64,000 nucleotides of DNA from Gordonia shandongensis DSM 45094 (GTDB lineage Bacteria; Actinomycetota; Actinomycetes; Mycobacteriales; Mycobacteriaceae): positions 372,001 through 436,000 of the forward strand of contig NZ_AUHE01000002.1 of NCBI RefSeq assembly GCF_000423025.1, given 5' to 3'. The notes beneath the pieces are model-generated. The model was given only the letters and a program-made list of their open reading frames with translations, made no database searches and was not told where the DNA came from. Position 1 is the first letter of the stretch. Every line of letters begins with the position of its first letter. Below, in pieces: positions 34,571 to 42,868 of this stretch. Both the position numbers and the translations under genes were made by a program.

Positions 34571-35530
34571 TCAGAACTCCCCCTCGCGATCGGACAGGGA
34601 CGCCACCGCGCGTTCGAGGTCCTTCATTATGAGATCGGTGTTGATGTGTTGGGCCGCTCGCGCTCCGTCTGCGGCGGCGTTGCTGACCTGTGCGCTGATG
34701 TCCGACGAGTTGCCGGCCGCCCACACGCCCGGCACCGAGGTGGCACCGAAGGGGTCGGTCTCGATGAATGCTCCGGCCGGGTGGATCGTCGGCTCGATCC
34801 CGAGCCCCGCGAAGACCTCGGTCCTCGCCACCATCCGTGTCGACACGACCAGCGCGTCGATCGCGACGAGACGGCCGTCGTCCAGACGCACGCCGGTCAG
34901 CTGATCGCCGGCCGTCTCGAGGGTCGCGATGCCACCCGAGACGATGCTGATCCCGAGGGCGTCGAGTTTGACCCGGTCCTGCGGCTCGACGTCGTCGCCG
35001 TGGTCGAAGAAGACGACATCGGAACTCCACTGGCGAAACATGATCGCCTTGTGAACAGCCATCGGATCTGCGCCCACCACACCGATGCGACGGTCGCGGA
35101 CTTCCCAGCCGTGACAGTAGGGACAGTGCAGCACGCCGCGCCCCCACTGCTTGCGCACCCCGGGAATCGGCGGCAATTCGTCGACCAGACCGGTCGCGAT
35201 CAGCAGCCGGCGCGTGTGCACGACGGCGCCGTCCCGAAGAGTGACCGAGAACCCGTCGGACTCGCGAGAGACGTCGACGACTTCCCCGTCGTGAACCTCC
35301 CCGCCGTACCCGATCACCTCGGCGCGACCACGCGACAGCAACTCGTCGGGTCGGATGCCGTCGAGCCCGAGCAGCCCGTGAACACCGTCGGCGGGAGCGT
35401 TCCGTGGTTCTCCCGCATCGACGACTGCCACTGATCGACGCGCTCGCACCAACGTCAGAGCGGCGCTGAAACCCGCTGCTCCTCCCCCGACAACGACGAC
35501 GTCGTACCGCCCGGCCACCTGTCCTGCCAT
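34571..35530 (-). CDS. Thioredoxin-reductase-like FAD/NAD(P)H oxidoreductase
   Basis: The 320-aa flavoprotein has an FAD-binding start YDVVVVGGGAAGFSAAL (residues 9-25), the redox motif CPYC in GVLHCPYCHGWEV (about residues 130-142), an NAD(P) domain IGVVGADPMAV, and the FAD-closing VWAAGNSSD segment. It resembles the thioredoxin reductase family, but the partner is unknown and no thioredoxin gene is adjacent. The ATG at 35530 follows AGAGGAG. It is divergent from the XRE-cupin gene over a palindromic operator, a common actinobacterial pairing. Confidence 0.85.
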   Translation of the reverse strand: MAGQVAGRYDVVVVGGGAAGFSAALTLVRARRSVAVVDAGEPRNAPADGVHGLLGLDGIRPDELLSRGRAEVIGYGGEVHDGEVVDVSRESDGFSVTLRDGAVVHTRRLLIATGLVDELPPIPGVRKQWGRGVLHCPYCHGWEVRDRRIGVVGADPMAVHKAIMFRQWSSDVVFFDHGDDVEPQDRVKLDALGISIVSGGIATLETAGDQLTGVRLDDGRLVAIDALVVSTRMVARTEVFAGLGIEPTIHPAGAFIETDPFGATSVPGVWAAGNSSDISAQVSNAAADGARAAQHINTDLIMKDLERAVASLSDREGEF

Positions 35531-35597
35531 GTGCTCTCCTCTCGACGGGCCGTCCGGCGGCCGGCCCACAGTGTCGACAGTGACAACCATCTACCCA

Positions 35598-35628
35598 AAT
35601 GGCAAGAATTCTTGCTAAATGGCAAAGT
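35598..35628. promoter_or_regulatory. Palindromic operator between the flavoprotein and XRE-cupin genes
   Basis: GCAAGAATTCTTGC (35602-35615) is a perfect 14-bp palindrome. The flank repeats AAATGGCAA on both sides (35598-35606 and 35618-35626), giving a compound site. It ends 8 bases before the regulator ATG, so binding should repress that gene, and possibly both. Confidence 0.6.
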
Positions 35629-35635
35629 GTGGAGC

Positions 35636-36217
35636 ATGGACCGCTCGCCCGAACACACCCTCGATGCCGTGGGACCCCGCCTGAAGCAGCTTCGACAGCG
35701 GCGCGGTGTCACCTTGGCCGACCTCGCCGACGAGACGGGGATCTCGCCCAGCACCCTGTCCCGACTCGAGGCAGGGCTTCGTCGCCCCACGCTGGAACAA
35801 TTGCTCCCGTTGGCCCGCTCGCACGCGGTCACGCTCGACGAACTCGTGGATGCGCCGCTCACCGGTGACCCGCGCATCAATCTGCGCCCGATCCCGACCG
35901 ACGACGGGCGGACCGTCCTGCCCCTCAGTCGCCGCCCCGGGGTTATCCAGGCCTACAAGTTCGTCCTTCCTGCCGGACGAGATGACGCCGTGCCCGACCT
36001 GCAGACGCACGAGGGATTCGACTGGGCCTTCGTCCTCAACGGAAAGCTTCGGCTCGTCCTCGGTGAGCACGATCTGATCCTGAGTCCCGGCGAGGCCGTC
36101 GAATTCGACACCCGCACCCCGCACTGGTTCGGAGCCACCAGTGCCGGCCCTGTCGAATTCCTCAGCCTCATCGGTAAGCAAGGCGAGCGCGCACATGTGC
36201 GCACCCCGCAGCACTGA
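35636..36217 (+). CDS. XRE-family regulator with C-terminal cupin domain
   Basis: The 193-aa regulator has an N-terminal helix-turn-helix (GPRLKQLRQRRGVTLADLADETGISPSTLSRLEAG, about residues 12-46, quoted in part by motif) and a C-terminal cupin (about 115-185, with HEGFDWAFVLNG and LSPGEAVEFDTRTPHWFG). Cupin tails bind a small ligand. The ATG at 35636 keeps the normal family N terminus; the longer frame would run through the operator. It probably controls itself and the divergent flavoprotein. Confidence 0.88.
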   Translation: MDRSPEHTLDAVGPRLKQLRQRRGVTLADLADETGISPSTLSRLEAGLRRPTLEQLLPLARSHAVTLDELVDAPLTGDPRINLRPIPTDDGRTVLPLSRRPGVIQAYKFVLPAGRDDAVPDLQTHEGFDWAFVLNGKLRLVLGEHDLILSPGEAVEFDTRTPHWFGATSAGPVEFLSLIGKQGERAHVRTPQH

Positions 36218-36262
36218 GGGCTGCTCGTACACACGGCGCGTCTCGTCTGAGGGCCGCCGGCC

Positions 36263-37549
36263 TCACCGAGCCAGCCGAAACCCGGAGAACGCCCAGCGGG
36301 CGGCTGCGGGGAAGAAGTTGCGGTAGGTGATCCGCTCGTGCCCGCGGGGCGTGACCGCGGACGCGCCGCGCAGCACGTGTTGATCGCACATGAACTTGCC
36401 GTTGTACTCACCGACAGCACCGTTCGCCGGGGCGAAGCCGGGGTACGGCAGATAGGCGCTGGCGGTCCACTCCCACACGTTCCCGATCATCGCGCCGCCG
36501 CCGTTGAGATGGCCGGTCGACCGAGGATGGCATCGGTCGGGATCGAGGAGCTCGCCGCGTAGGGAGTCCACGTCGGCTGCGGCCCTCTCCCATTCGAACT
36601 CGGTGGGAAGCCGAGCCCCGGCCCAGCGTGCGAACGCGTCCGCCTCGAAGAACGAGACGTGCAGGACCGGTTCGTCGGCGACGACGGGCCGTCGGCCGGA
36701 CAGCGTGAACGTGGTCCACCCCGCATCGTCGTCGAAACGCCAGTATCCGGGCGCCGACCAGCCGGTGTTCCGGATATGTGTCCACCCGTCGGACAGCCAC
36801 AGGTCGGGCCTGCGGTAACCGCCGTCCGCCATGAACTCCCACCAGTCAGCGTTCGTCACCGGGCGGCGCGCGATCTCGAAGTCCTCGAGGAACACGCGGT
36901 GACGCGGGCCTTCGTTGTCGTAGGCGAAACCGTCGCCGTGAGCGCCGATCTCGGTGACCCCGCCGGCCACCGACCGCCACCGGAGCGGATCGCTTTCGGC
37001 GGGTGCGTCTGCCCCGCGCTCGACGTACACCGGGCCGGGCGACATCGGCACGGTGGAGAACAAGTGCTTGACGTCCATCAGAAGCAGTTCCTGATGCTGC
37101 TGTTCGTGATTGCACCCGAGTTCCAGAAGGGCGAGCGCGTCGTCGCCGAGGGCGCCGCGGCGCAGGAGGTCGACCATGGCGTCGTCGACATGCCGGCGAT
37201 AGGCCGCGATCTCGTCGATCCCCGGCCGGGTGACCAGTCCCCGCTCCGGACGCGGGTGACGGTCGCCGACGGCCTCGTAATAGCTGTTGAACAGGTACCG
37301 GAAGCGCTCGTCGAAAACCGCGTATGTCGGCACGGACCGGAGGATGAACTCTTCGAAGAACCAGGTCGTGTGTGCTCGATGCCATTTGGTGGGACTGGCC
37401 TCGGGCATCGATTGGGGCGTCTGGTCTTCTGCCGACAGGCGCGATGCCAGTGTGTCGGTGACGGCGCGGACCTCTCGGAATCGCTGCTGCGGAGTCAGGT
37501 CTGAAGACTGTTCGACGGCGTTGTCGCGGGGGTTGTCGAGAGTTGTCAT
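36263..37549 (-). CDS. egtB: EgtB-type ergothioneine sulfoxide synthase
   Basis: EgtB is a non-haem iron enzyme that joins a thiol (gamma-glutamylcysteine or cysteine) to hercynine with O2. The 428-aa protein has an N-terminal DinB-like domain with the iron ligands (WHRAHTTWFFEEF near residue 57; HEQQHQELLLMD near 145) and a C-terminal formylglycine-enzyme-like domain (PVTNADWWEF, FEWERAAAD, GNVWEWTASAYLPYPGF, VLRGASAVTPRGHERITYR). GGAGG precedes the ATG. egtA, egtC and egtD are not nearby, so hercynine must come from elsewhere, or the enzyme makes a related thiol. The exact thiol donor is not clear. Confidence 0.85.
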   Translation of the reverse strand: MTTLDNPRDNAVEQSSDLTPQQRFREVRAVTDTLASRLSAEDQTPQSMPEASPTKWHRAHTTWFFEEFILRSVPTYAVFDERFRYLFNSYYEAVGDRHPRPERGLVTRPGIDEIAAYRRHVDDAMVDLLRRGALGDDALALLELGCNHEQQHQELLLMDVKHLFSTVPMSPGPVYVERGADAPAESDPLRWRSVAGGVTEIGAHGDGFAYDNEGPRHRVFLEDFEIARRPVTNADWWEFMADGGYRRPDLWLSDGWTHIRNTGWSAPGYWRFDDDAGWTTFTLSGRRPVVADEPVLHVSFFEADAFARWAGARLPTEFEWERAAADVDSLRGELLDPDRCHPRSTGHLNGGGAMIGNVWEWTASAYLPYPGFAPANGAVGEYNGKFMCDQHVLRGASAVTPRGHERITYRNFFPAAARWAFSGFRLAR

Positions 37550-37599
37550 TGTCGGCCTCCGATCACGGGCGCTGTGGCGACACTGGTGACAGTTCCTGT

Positions 37600-37830
37600 C
37601 TACCCCACCTGCTGCGGCAGCAAGGCGGACTGCTGACCTGCTGACCGAATGAGCTTCGCAGTGGCGCGCCGAACCCTGCTCCAGTAGGCGCGAGGCGACG
37701 AATAGCTGTAAAGTACCGCTACCACATCTCCCCAGTCATCTTCGAGGACGATGAAATCGGGGAGACCATTAATAACTCGGTGATCAGATGACCGCCAGGG
37801 TGGTTCGGACGCAGTCGGGGCGGCAATGAG
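37600..37830 (-). pseudogene. Possible decayed coding stretch without a start codon
   Basis: The minus strand holds about 75 sense codons ending in TAG at 37600-37602. The translation looks protein-like (DHRVINGLPDFIVLEDDW, then VVAVLYSYSSPRAYWSRVRR), but no ATG, GTG or TTG start with a ribosome site is found, and it runs into the antisense of the lipoprotein gene. It may be a gene remnant or chance. It fills the otherwise empty gap between egtB and the lipoprotein. Confidence 0.25.
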
Positions 37831-38320
37831 ACGAACTTTGATTCTCCTCTCCGCAGCCTTCCTGCTGGCGACGGTCAGCGGGTGCGCTGGTATCGGAGGG
37901 CGACCTCACGATCCTTCCAGCCCTCCTCGCGGGTCGACATCAACTTCGACCCCTGCCCAACCAGGATTCAGGTACAACGAGGTCGAGAGTTCGTTCATTG
38001 GGCAGCCACTCGATAAAGTTGTGGACAGCCTTTTCAACGACATTTACCCTGGGTTCGAGACTCCTGGGGTTTCTCACGAAGACGGAAGTTCGTGGATCAC
38101 GGGCCAAGATTCGACGCTTCCAACGAATTCTCCGATAAGTTCTTACACGGTGGTCGGTGTGTGTGCGTTCGGATCTCCGCACGCCGTGTTGGTAACGGTC
38201 ATTCCGCATCAGGCGGTGACATCAGAGATTCTCTGGCAAGCGAGGGAAGCCAAGTTTCTTCCGCGGACCGCTCCGGAACCCTGCGACAAGCATCTCCCGA
38301 CATCGCGATTTAGCAGATGA
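37826..38320 (+). CDS. Hypothetical lipoprotein
   Basis: The 164-aa protein starts MRRTLILLSAAFLLATVSGC, a clear lipoprotein signal with lipobox VSGC (lipid on Cys20). A Ser/Thr/Pro-rich linker (about residues 25-48) and a small domain with two Cys (VCAFGS, EPCDK) follow. No family is recognised. Base composition is visibly lower in GC than in neighbouring core genes, and nothing adjacent explains it, so recent acquisition is plausible. No good ribosome site is visible. Confidence 0.6.
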   Translation: MRRTLILLSAAFLLATVSGCAGIGGRPHDPSSPPRGSTSTSTPAQPGFRYNEVESSFIGQPLDKVVDSLFNDIYPGFETPGVSHEDGSSWITGQDSTLPTNSPISSYTVVGVCAFGSPHAVLVTVIPHQAVTSEILWQAREAKFLPRTAPEPCDKHLPTSRFSR

Positions 38321-38631
38321 ATACGCACCCCTAATTCAAGGCCTTATGGGCTAGGACCTTGCTTGATCGGTTCGGGCACGGTTCTCCTTCCCCAGTGTGA
38401 TGTTAGTCAATTGCTTATCGGGGTTGAGCCAGTCGCTGCTCGCCTCCGGTACGCCGCCACAGCGACCCCGGGTCAGATGAACCCCTCGGGCGAGGGCGGC
38501 TGATCCGACCCGGACACGCCACACGTCTGAGACTTGTTTCTTCATTCGTCTCAAAACGCATGTGGGGCGCCTCGAAACCTGATCCAATGGCCCTGGACGG
38601 CAAACAGTCGACAACGATGTGAGGGGTCGGG
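38321..38631. promoter_or_regulatory. Intergenic region with TGAGAC inverted repeat upstream of the DUF2236 gene
   Basis: No gene is supported in these 311 bases. TGAGAC (38528-38533) and GTCTCA (38548-38553) form a perfect inverted repeat across 14 bases. The right arm lies in ATTCGTCTCAA, the motif also found upstream of the other DUF2236 gene. This could be a dimeric repressor site. Confidence 0.45.
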
Positions 38632-39963
38632 ATGACGCGCTACTACCCAGAACTGGCGGACCGGGTCGCGAGGCAAGCGGACGAGCTGCCCGAGATGTAC
38701 GGTGACTTCGACTTCTCGATGATCCCGGAGCGGTTCACCACCGATCCGGACGTCAAGTCCGCACTCCCCACCCGGCTGGGCGACCGCGACACCTACCTCG
38801 CCGATCCTCGGCTGACCGAACTGGTCCGGACCTCGACCTTCCTCGCCGACGTACCCGCGGACCGGGTCGCCGCACTGTCGGCGAACTATCCCGTCTCCGA
38901 ACTGATCGGTCTCGTTCGACGCGTGTGCCGCGAAGGCGCCGAGAACGTCCCCGAGGCTCCCTCCGAGATCGGTGAGCTCATCGAGCAGATGCAGGAGAAG
39001 CCCGACTGGATCGACTTCAGCCTCATCCCCGACGGCGCCGCGTACTCCCGTGTCTTCGCCGCCCTCGTATCGCCGTACATGACACGGGGAGCCTTCATCG
39101 CCACATTCACCAACAGCTACGCGGCACTCCCGATGACACTGACCGGAGCGCTCTCGGGGTCGCGCGCCGCCCACCGAGTCAACGAGACCACCGCATACTT
39201 CGCGGTCACCGCACTCCCCGACGGCCTCTCCCGATTCAGTCCCGGCTTCGAGGCCACGGTGATGGTTCGCCTCATGCACTCCATGGTCCGGTACAACGCC
39301 CTCCGGCGAACCGGCCACAAGACCAACGGCAGGCGACGGTCCTGGGATACGGCGGTCTACGGCCTGCCGGTCCCGCAGATCGACCAGTTCCCCGCCGGAA
39401 TGATCGGCCCGTACCAGAAGGCGGCCAGCGCCGTGAAGGCCGGTCGAGACCTCACCTACGACGAGCGCACGATGATCGAATTCCACCGCTACCGCGGCTT
39501 CCTGCTGGGCCTGCCCGAAGAGCTCCTCCCGGGAACCGCCCAGGGGATCGTCGACCTCTTCAACGCGCGCGCCGCCATGCTGCGATACGGATACGACGAC
39601 GACTGCCGTCGCCTCGTCGATTCCACCATGGACGCCTACCTGCGACCCTCCACCAGCATTCTCGACCGCGCCGCCGACTCCATCGAGAAGAGCTACAGCA
39701 AACTCGCGTTCACCGCCGCGTTCTGCGAGGGCAGCGTCACGGAGGCCGCCGAGATGGGAGTTCCGCTCTCGCTCGGCGACGTCGCGCGCGCCGCCGCGAC
39801 AGCGCCGTTCCTCACGAGCCGATTCGCCGCCGTCCGGATCGCGAGCAAGATCCCACCGCTCCGGGGGCTGACCGACCGCTACGTCACGGACGTCGTCCGG
39901 CGGCGCCTCGACGACTACGGGATCCCCGAATACACGACAGATCACCGCGAGTACGCGCACTGA
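38632..39963 (+). CDS. DUF2236 / MpaB-Lcp family haem oxygenase-like protein (second copy)
   Basis: The 443-aa protein is a second DUF2236 member. The haem-ligand motif Arg-x2-His-x3-Arg is RLMHSMVR (His216), preceded by GFEATVMV; the surrounding domain spans about residues 130-330, with HRYRGFLLGLPEELLPG after it. It is only distantly related to the copy at 23265-24485, with shared motif positions but a longer N terminus and tail. No signal peptide is seen. GAGGGG precedes the ATG. Lcp-type enzymes cleave polyisoprene, but nothing here fixes the substrate. Confidence 0.8.
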   Translation: MTRYYPELADRVARQADELPEMYGDFDFSMIPERFTTDPDVKSALPTRLGDRDTYLADPRLTELVRTSTFLADVPADRVAALSANYPVSELIGLVRRVCREGAENVPEAPSEIGELIEQMQEKPDWIDFSLIPDGAAYSRVFAALVSPYMTRGAFIATFTNSYAALPMTLTGALSGSRAAHRVNETTAYFAVTALPDGLSRFSPGFEATVMVRLMHSMVRYNALRRTGHKTNGRRRSWDTAVYGLPVPQIDQFPAGMIGPYQKAASAVKAGRDLTYDERTMIEFHRYRGFLLGLPEELLPGTAQGIVDLFNARAAMLRYGYDDDCRRLVDSTMDAYLRPSTSILDRAADSIEKSYSKLAFTAAFCEGSVTEAAEMGVPLSLGDVARAAATAPFLTSRFAAVRIASKIPPLRGLTDRYVTDVVRRRLDDYGIPEYTTDHREYAH

Positions 39964-39988
39964 ATGCGCGCAGACACGGCGGGACCCG

Positions 39989-40453
39989 TCACGCCGCCGC
40001 GTCGACCTCCGCGGCCAGTCGCGCCAAGGTGTCGGTGAGCTGGTCCTCGGTGACCAGGGGGAAACCGACCTTCTCGAGCAGTGCCTTGTCGGTCACCGCC
40101 GACCAGTCATATGTGTGACGCACCAGAGTGCTGGCCGGCCCCTGCGACTCGAACTCCCACACCCACTCCCACCCGGGCGGCTCGGTGCCGGCGGGGGCCG
40201 TCTTCCAGGCGAGCAGTTTGTCCTTGGCGTACCCGATCACGTGGTTGTCGGTCTGGTACTCCCCTCCCATGTGGGGCCCCGCCATGTTCATCGTGAAGAC
40301 CTCCCCGACGGCCTGAATCCGGTCGGCGTGGTCGACGCTGCGCATGAAGCCCGAACCGTCGAGCGCCACATGCCGCTCCGGGTTGCTCACCACGTCGAAG
40401 ACCCGGTCGACCGGGGCCTCGATCACTCGCTCCACCGTGATGCTCGTCGACAT
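39989..40453 (-). CDS. SRPBCC (START-like) family protein
   Basis: The 154-aa product has the SRPBCC/polyketide cyclase fold: start TSITVERVIEAPVDRVFDVVSNPERH (quoted in part), a central HVIGYAKDKLLAWKT strand, and a WEFESQGPASTLVRHTYDW strand. Such proteins bind hydrophobic ligands in a deep cavity; no specific role is visible. The ATG at 40453 follows AAGGAG; five residues upstream from another ATG are less likely. It converges on the DUF2236 gene. Confidence 0.8.
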   Translation of the reverse strand: MSTSITVERVIEAPVDRVFDVVSNPERHVALDGSGFMRSVDHADRIQAVGEVFTMNMAGPHMGGEYQTDNHVIGYAKDKLLAWKTAPAGTEPPGWEWVWEFESQGPASTLVRHTYDWSAVTDKALLEKVGFPLVTEDQLTDTLARLAAEVDAAA

Positions 40454-40627
40454 CGTCGCTCCTTCCACTGGGATGAGGGTTCATCTCGACCGTACGCACA
40501 CGCGCCGGCGCCGGCAGGTGAGCGACCCTGATCACACCGGTCAGACTGCTACAGTTCGCCGGAGACGGCCCGCTCGGCGAGGCACCGCCGAGGCGATCAC
40601 GCCGACCACTTCACCGAAAGACAGCGA

Positions 40628-41023
40628 ATGAGCACGGGGACCGATCGAACGCGACCGAATGCCGGCGAATACGTTCTGTACTGCTATGGCAAACGCCTGC
40701 CCGATTCGATGCGCGCCTGGGTCCGCCACGACCTCGCCGGCCCCGGCGCGGTCCGCCGGACCGTCCTGCGCTGGAGCGCCCTGTGCGTCCTGGTGCTGCT
40801 GCCCCTCTTCCTCATCCCGACGACCGCCCTCGTCTACGCGAGCATGATGCTGCCGATCCTCATTCCGTTCGTCTACTTCGCCTTCGCGTTGAACACCGTC
40901 TGGCGCCGACACCGCCTGTCCCAACACGGGATCGACCCCCATGTCGCCGACGAACTGAAACGCAAGCGTGACGCACCGATCCATCGGGAGTACGCACAGC
41001 GGTACGGCCCCCGCCAACCCTGA
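40628..41023 (+). CDS. DUF5313 family membrane protein
   Basis: The 131-aa protein matches a family of small membrane proteins restricted to mycolata. It starts with a conserved soluble part (NAGEYVLYCYGKRLPDSMRAWVRHDL, in part), then has two membrane helices (about residues 51-67 and 73-92), then a basic tail with WRRHRLSQHG and REYAQRYGP. The function is unknown. Confidence 0.75.
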   Translation: MSTGTDRTRPNAGEYVLYCYGKRLPDSMRAWVRHDLAGPGAVRRTVLRWSALCVLVLLPLFLIPTTALVYASMMLPILIPFVYFAFALNTVWRRHRLSQHGIDPHVADELKRKRDAPIHREYAQRYGPRQP

Positions 41024-41114
41024 CCGCCGCCGGCTGCCGAATGCCGTCGGCTGCGAGTAGCGTGAACGACGCACACGCCCACCACGGGCGGACATCTCGC
41101 GAAGGGGGCGCGCT

Positions 41115-41495
41115 GTGGCGCACGTACTGATCATCGGCATCGACCCGAAACACCTCGATCTGTCGACGACGGGGCCGCAGGTCGCCGAGGGGATCACCGA
41201 GGAGGTCATCATCACCGGCCTCACCTCCGCGCGCGATGCGCTCCGCGACCGCGGCCACACCGCCGAGATCGCCTGGACCGACCTCGGTGAAACGGCCACA
41301 TCGACCGTGGCCGACATGGCCGGTCGCACCGCGCCCGACCTCGTCGTCATCGGCGCCGGCATCCGGATGGTCAAAGCCAACACCGCGCTCTTCGAAGACC
41401 TGGTGAACACGGTGACACCGCTGTCTTCCGGTGTACAGTTCGCCTTCAACTCCGAACCCGGCAACACTCTGGAGGCGGCGCTCCGCCACCTCTGA
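41115..41495 (+). CDS. Hypothetical protein with Rossmann-like pattern
   Basis: The 126-aa product starts at GTG with AAGGGGG upstream. It alternates beta strands and helices (AHVLIIGID, DLVVIGAGIRM, SGVQFAFNSEP), like a small Rossmann or flavodoxin-type fold. No catalytic motif and no family is recognised. Similar short proteins occur in actinobacteria beside unrelated genes, so no role is assigned. Confidence 0.6.
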   Translation: MAHVLIIGIDPKHLDLSTTGPQVAEGITEEVIITGLTSARDALRDRGHTAEIAWTDLGETATSTVADMAGRTAPDLVVIGAGIRMVKANTALFEDLVNTVTPLSSGVQFAFNSEPGNTLEAALRHL

Positions 41496-41514
41496 CCGCC
41501 ACCGCTCGCCGCCG

Positions 41515-42291
41515 TCACCGTCCCGCGACGAACGCCAGGTACGGCGCCAACGCCATCAACACGACGATCAGCATCGTCGTCAGCGCGCCGGTCGGCAGCG
41601 ATCGCGCCAGCCGCCACCCGAGGACCACACCGACGACCTCGGGGACACCGATCGCGACGGCCAACGCCCAGTCGATCGAACCGTGAACGCCATAGCCCAC
41701 CGTGCCGACCACCGCGATCACTATCGACTGCACCTGAGCAGCGGCAAGCGCCTCGAGCATCGGCACACCCACCAGGATCAACAACGGAACGGCCAGCATG
41801 GGGCCGCCGAGCCCGACGATGCCCGAGAGGACCGCGATTCCGGCGCCGAGCACAGCGACCGCGACCGCGGGCGGATGCCGTCGCCGCAAGGACGCTCCAT
41901 CCGCACGCCGGCTGCGCCACCACAGGGCGATCCCGGCCGCCGCCACGACGGCCGCCAGCACATAACCGAACGCCTCCTGCGATACGACCGTGGTCACGAG
42001 CACGCCGACGGGCGTCCCGACCGTCGCCGCCGCCGCGAGGACCGTCGCCGTGCGCCGGGTCGCTGACGACGACAACTGACCGGATCGCACGAACACCAGC
42101 GTCCCGACGACCCCCGTCGCGACATGCGTCACGATCGAGGTCCCGGCGACCTCCGCGGCCGTCAGTCCGGTCAGTGCGAACAGCGCCGCGGTCGGCAGCA
42201 CGCCGCCGGGCCCGAGCGCGGTGATCCCGACCCCGCCCACGACGGCCGTCGCGATCAACGCACACAGAACCCCCACCGACACGCCGAGCAT
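41515..42291 (-). CDS. TauE/SafE (TSUP) family membrane transporter
   Basis: The 258-aa protein has about eight hydrophobic helices in two repeats, each with a TSUP-type glycine-rich turn (ALGPGGVLPTAALF near residue 27 and IVGLGGPMLAVPLLI near 162). TSUP proteins export sulfite, sulfoacetate or other organic anions. The substrate is not predictable. It stands alone between the hypothetical and AhpD-like genes. Confidence 0.82.
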   Translation of the reverse strand: MLGVSVGVLCALIATAVVGGVGITALGPGGVLPTAALFALTGLTAAEVAGTSIVTHVATGVVGTLVFVRSGQLSSSATRRTATVLAAAATVGTPVGVLVTTVVSQEAFGYVLAAVVAAAGIALWWRSRRADGASLRRRHPPAVAVAVLGAGIAVLSGIVGLGGPMLAVPLLILVGVPMLEALAAAQVQSIVIAVVGTVGYGVHGSIDWALAVAIGVPEVVGVVLGWRLARSLPTGALTTMLIVVLMALAPYLAFVAGR

Positions 42292-42334
42292 CCCTCGACG
42301 GTAACGGCACCTGTCGCCACGACCGCATCGGCTC

Positions 42335-42340
42335 TACGGT
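42335..42340 (+). promoter_or_regulatory. Putative -10 of the AhpD-like gene (leaderless)
   Basis: TACGGT ends 7 nt before the ATG at 42348. This is the same arrangement as in several other genes of the window. Confidence 0.35.
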
Positions 42341-42347
42341 GGGAGCC

Positions 42348-42812
42348 ATGCCGACACCGCGAGTGAGCATCGACAAGCAGACCCCCGCCGCCTACCGGGC
42401 GCTCATCGCCGTCTCCACCGAGATCGCCGACGCCGCGGCGGCCGCAGGACTGTCCCGGGCCGTCATGGAACTCGTCAACATGCGGTGTTCGCAGATCAAC
42501 GGCTGCGCGTTCTGCCTGAGTGTGCACCGCGAGGCGGCCGCCACGGCCGGGGTGACCCCGCAGCAGCTCGCGGTCCTCCCCGCGTGGCGGGACGCACCGG
42601 CCGTCTACACCGACGAGATGCGGGCGGCGCTCGACCTCGCGGAGAGCGTGACGCTGCTGCCCGCCCGCGACGACGCCGACTGCGCATACGAACGTGCAGC
42701 CGACATCCTCGACGCCGATCAGATCTCCGCGGTGATCTGGGGCGCCACGGCGATCAACGCTTTCAACCGCGTCTCGATCCTCAGCCGTCACTCGGTGCGA
42801 GCGCGCGCCTGA
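42348..42812 (+). CDS. AhpD-like / carboxymuconolactone decarboxylase family protein
   Basis: The 154-aa product has the CMD fold with the redox motif C-x2-C and His (NGCAFCLSVH, about residues 50-59), as in AhpD-type alkylhydroperoxidases. It is a different subfamily from the AhpD-like protein at 28379-28942. The rest (ALDLAESVTLLP, WGATAINAFNRV) is typical. The ATG at 42348 is favoured by the -10 spacing. It probably acts in peroxide defence; the partner is unknown. Confidence 0.82.
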   Translation: MPTPRVSIDKQTPAAYRALIAVSTEIADAAAAAGLSRAVMELVNMRCSQINGCAFCLSVHREAAATAGVTPQQLAVLPAWRDAPAVYTDEMRAALDLAESVTLLPARDDADCAYERAADILDADQISAVIWGATAINAFNRVSILSRHSVRARA

Positions 42813-42854
42813 CGTCGTCGGCCACCACCTGAGACGCCGTTCAGGGAAGTGGCC

Positions 42855-42860
42855 TAATCT
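42855..42860 (+). promoter_or_regulatory. Putative -10 of the emb operon (leaderless)
   Basis: TAATCT ends 8 nt before the ATG of the first emb gene, and no ribosome site lies between them. This is a likely leaderless promoter for both emb genes. Confidence 0.45.
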
Positions 42861-42868
42861 GACTATCG

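Noticed and set aside
38412-38430. A second XerC-like arm (minus strand reads CCCCGATAA) that could pair with the dif-like site
   Set aside because: The expected XerD arm is absent at the right spacing (GACTAACATC instead of TTATGTTAAG), so it is not a dif copy.
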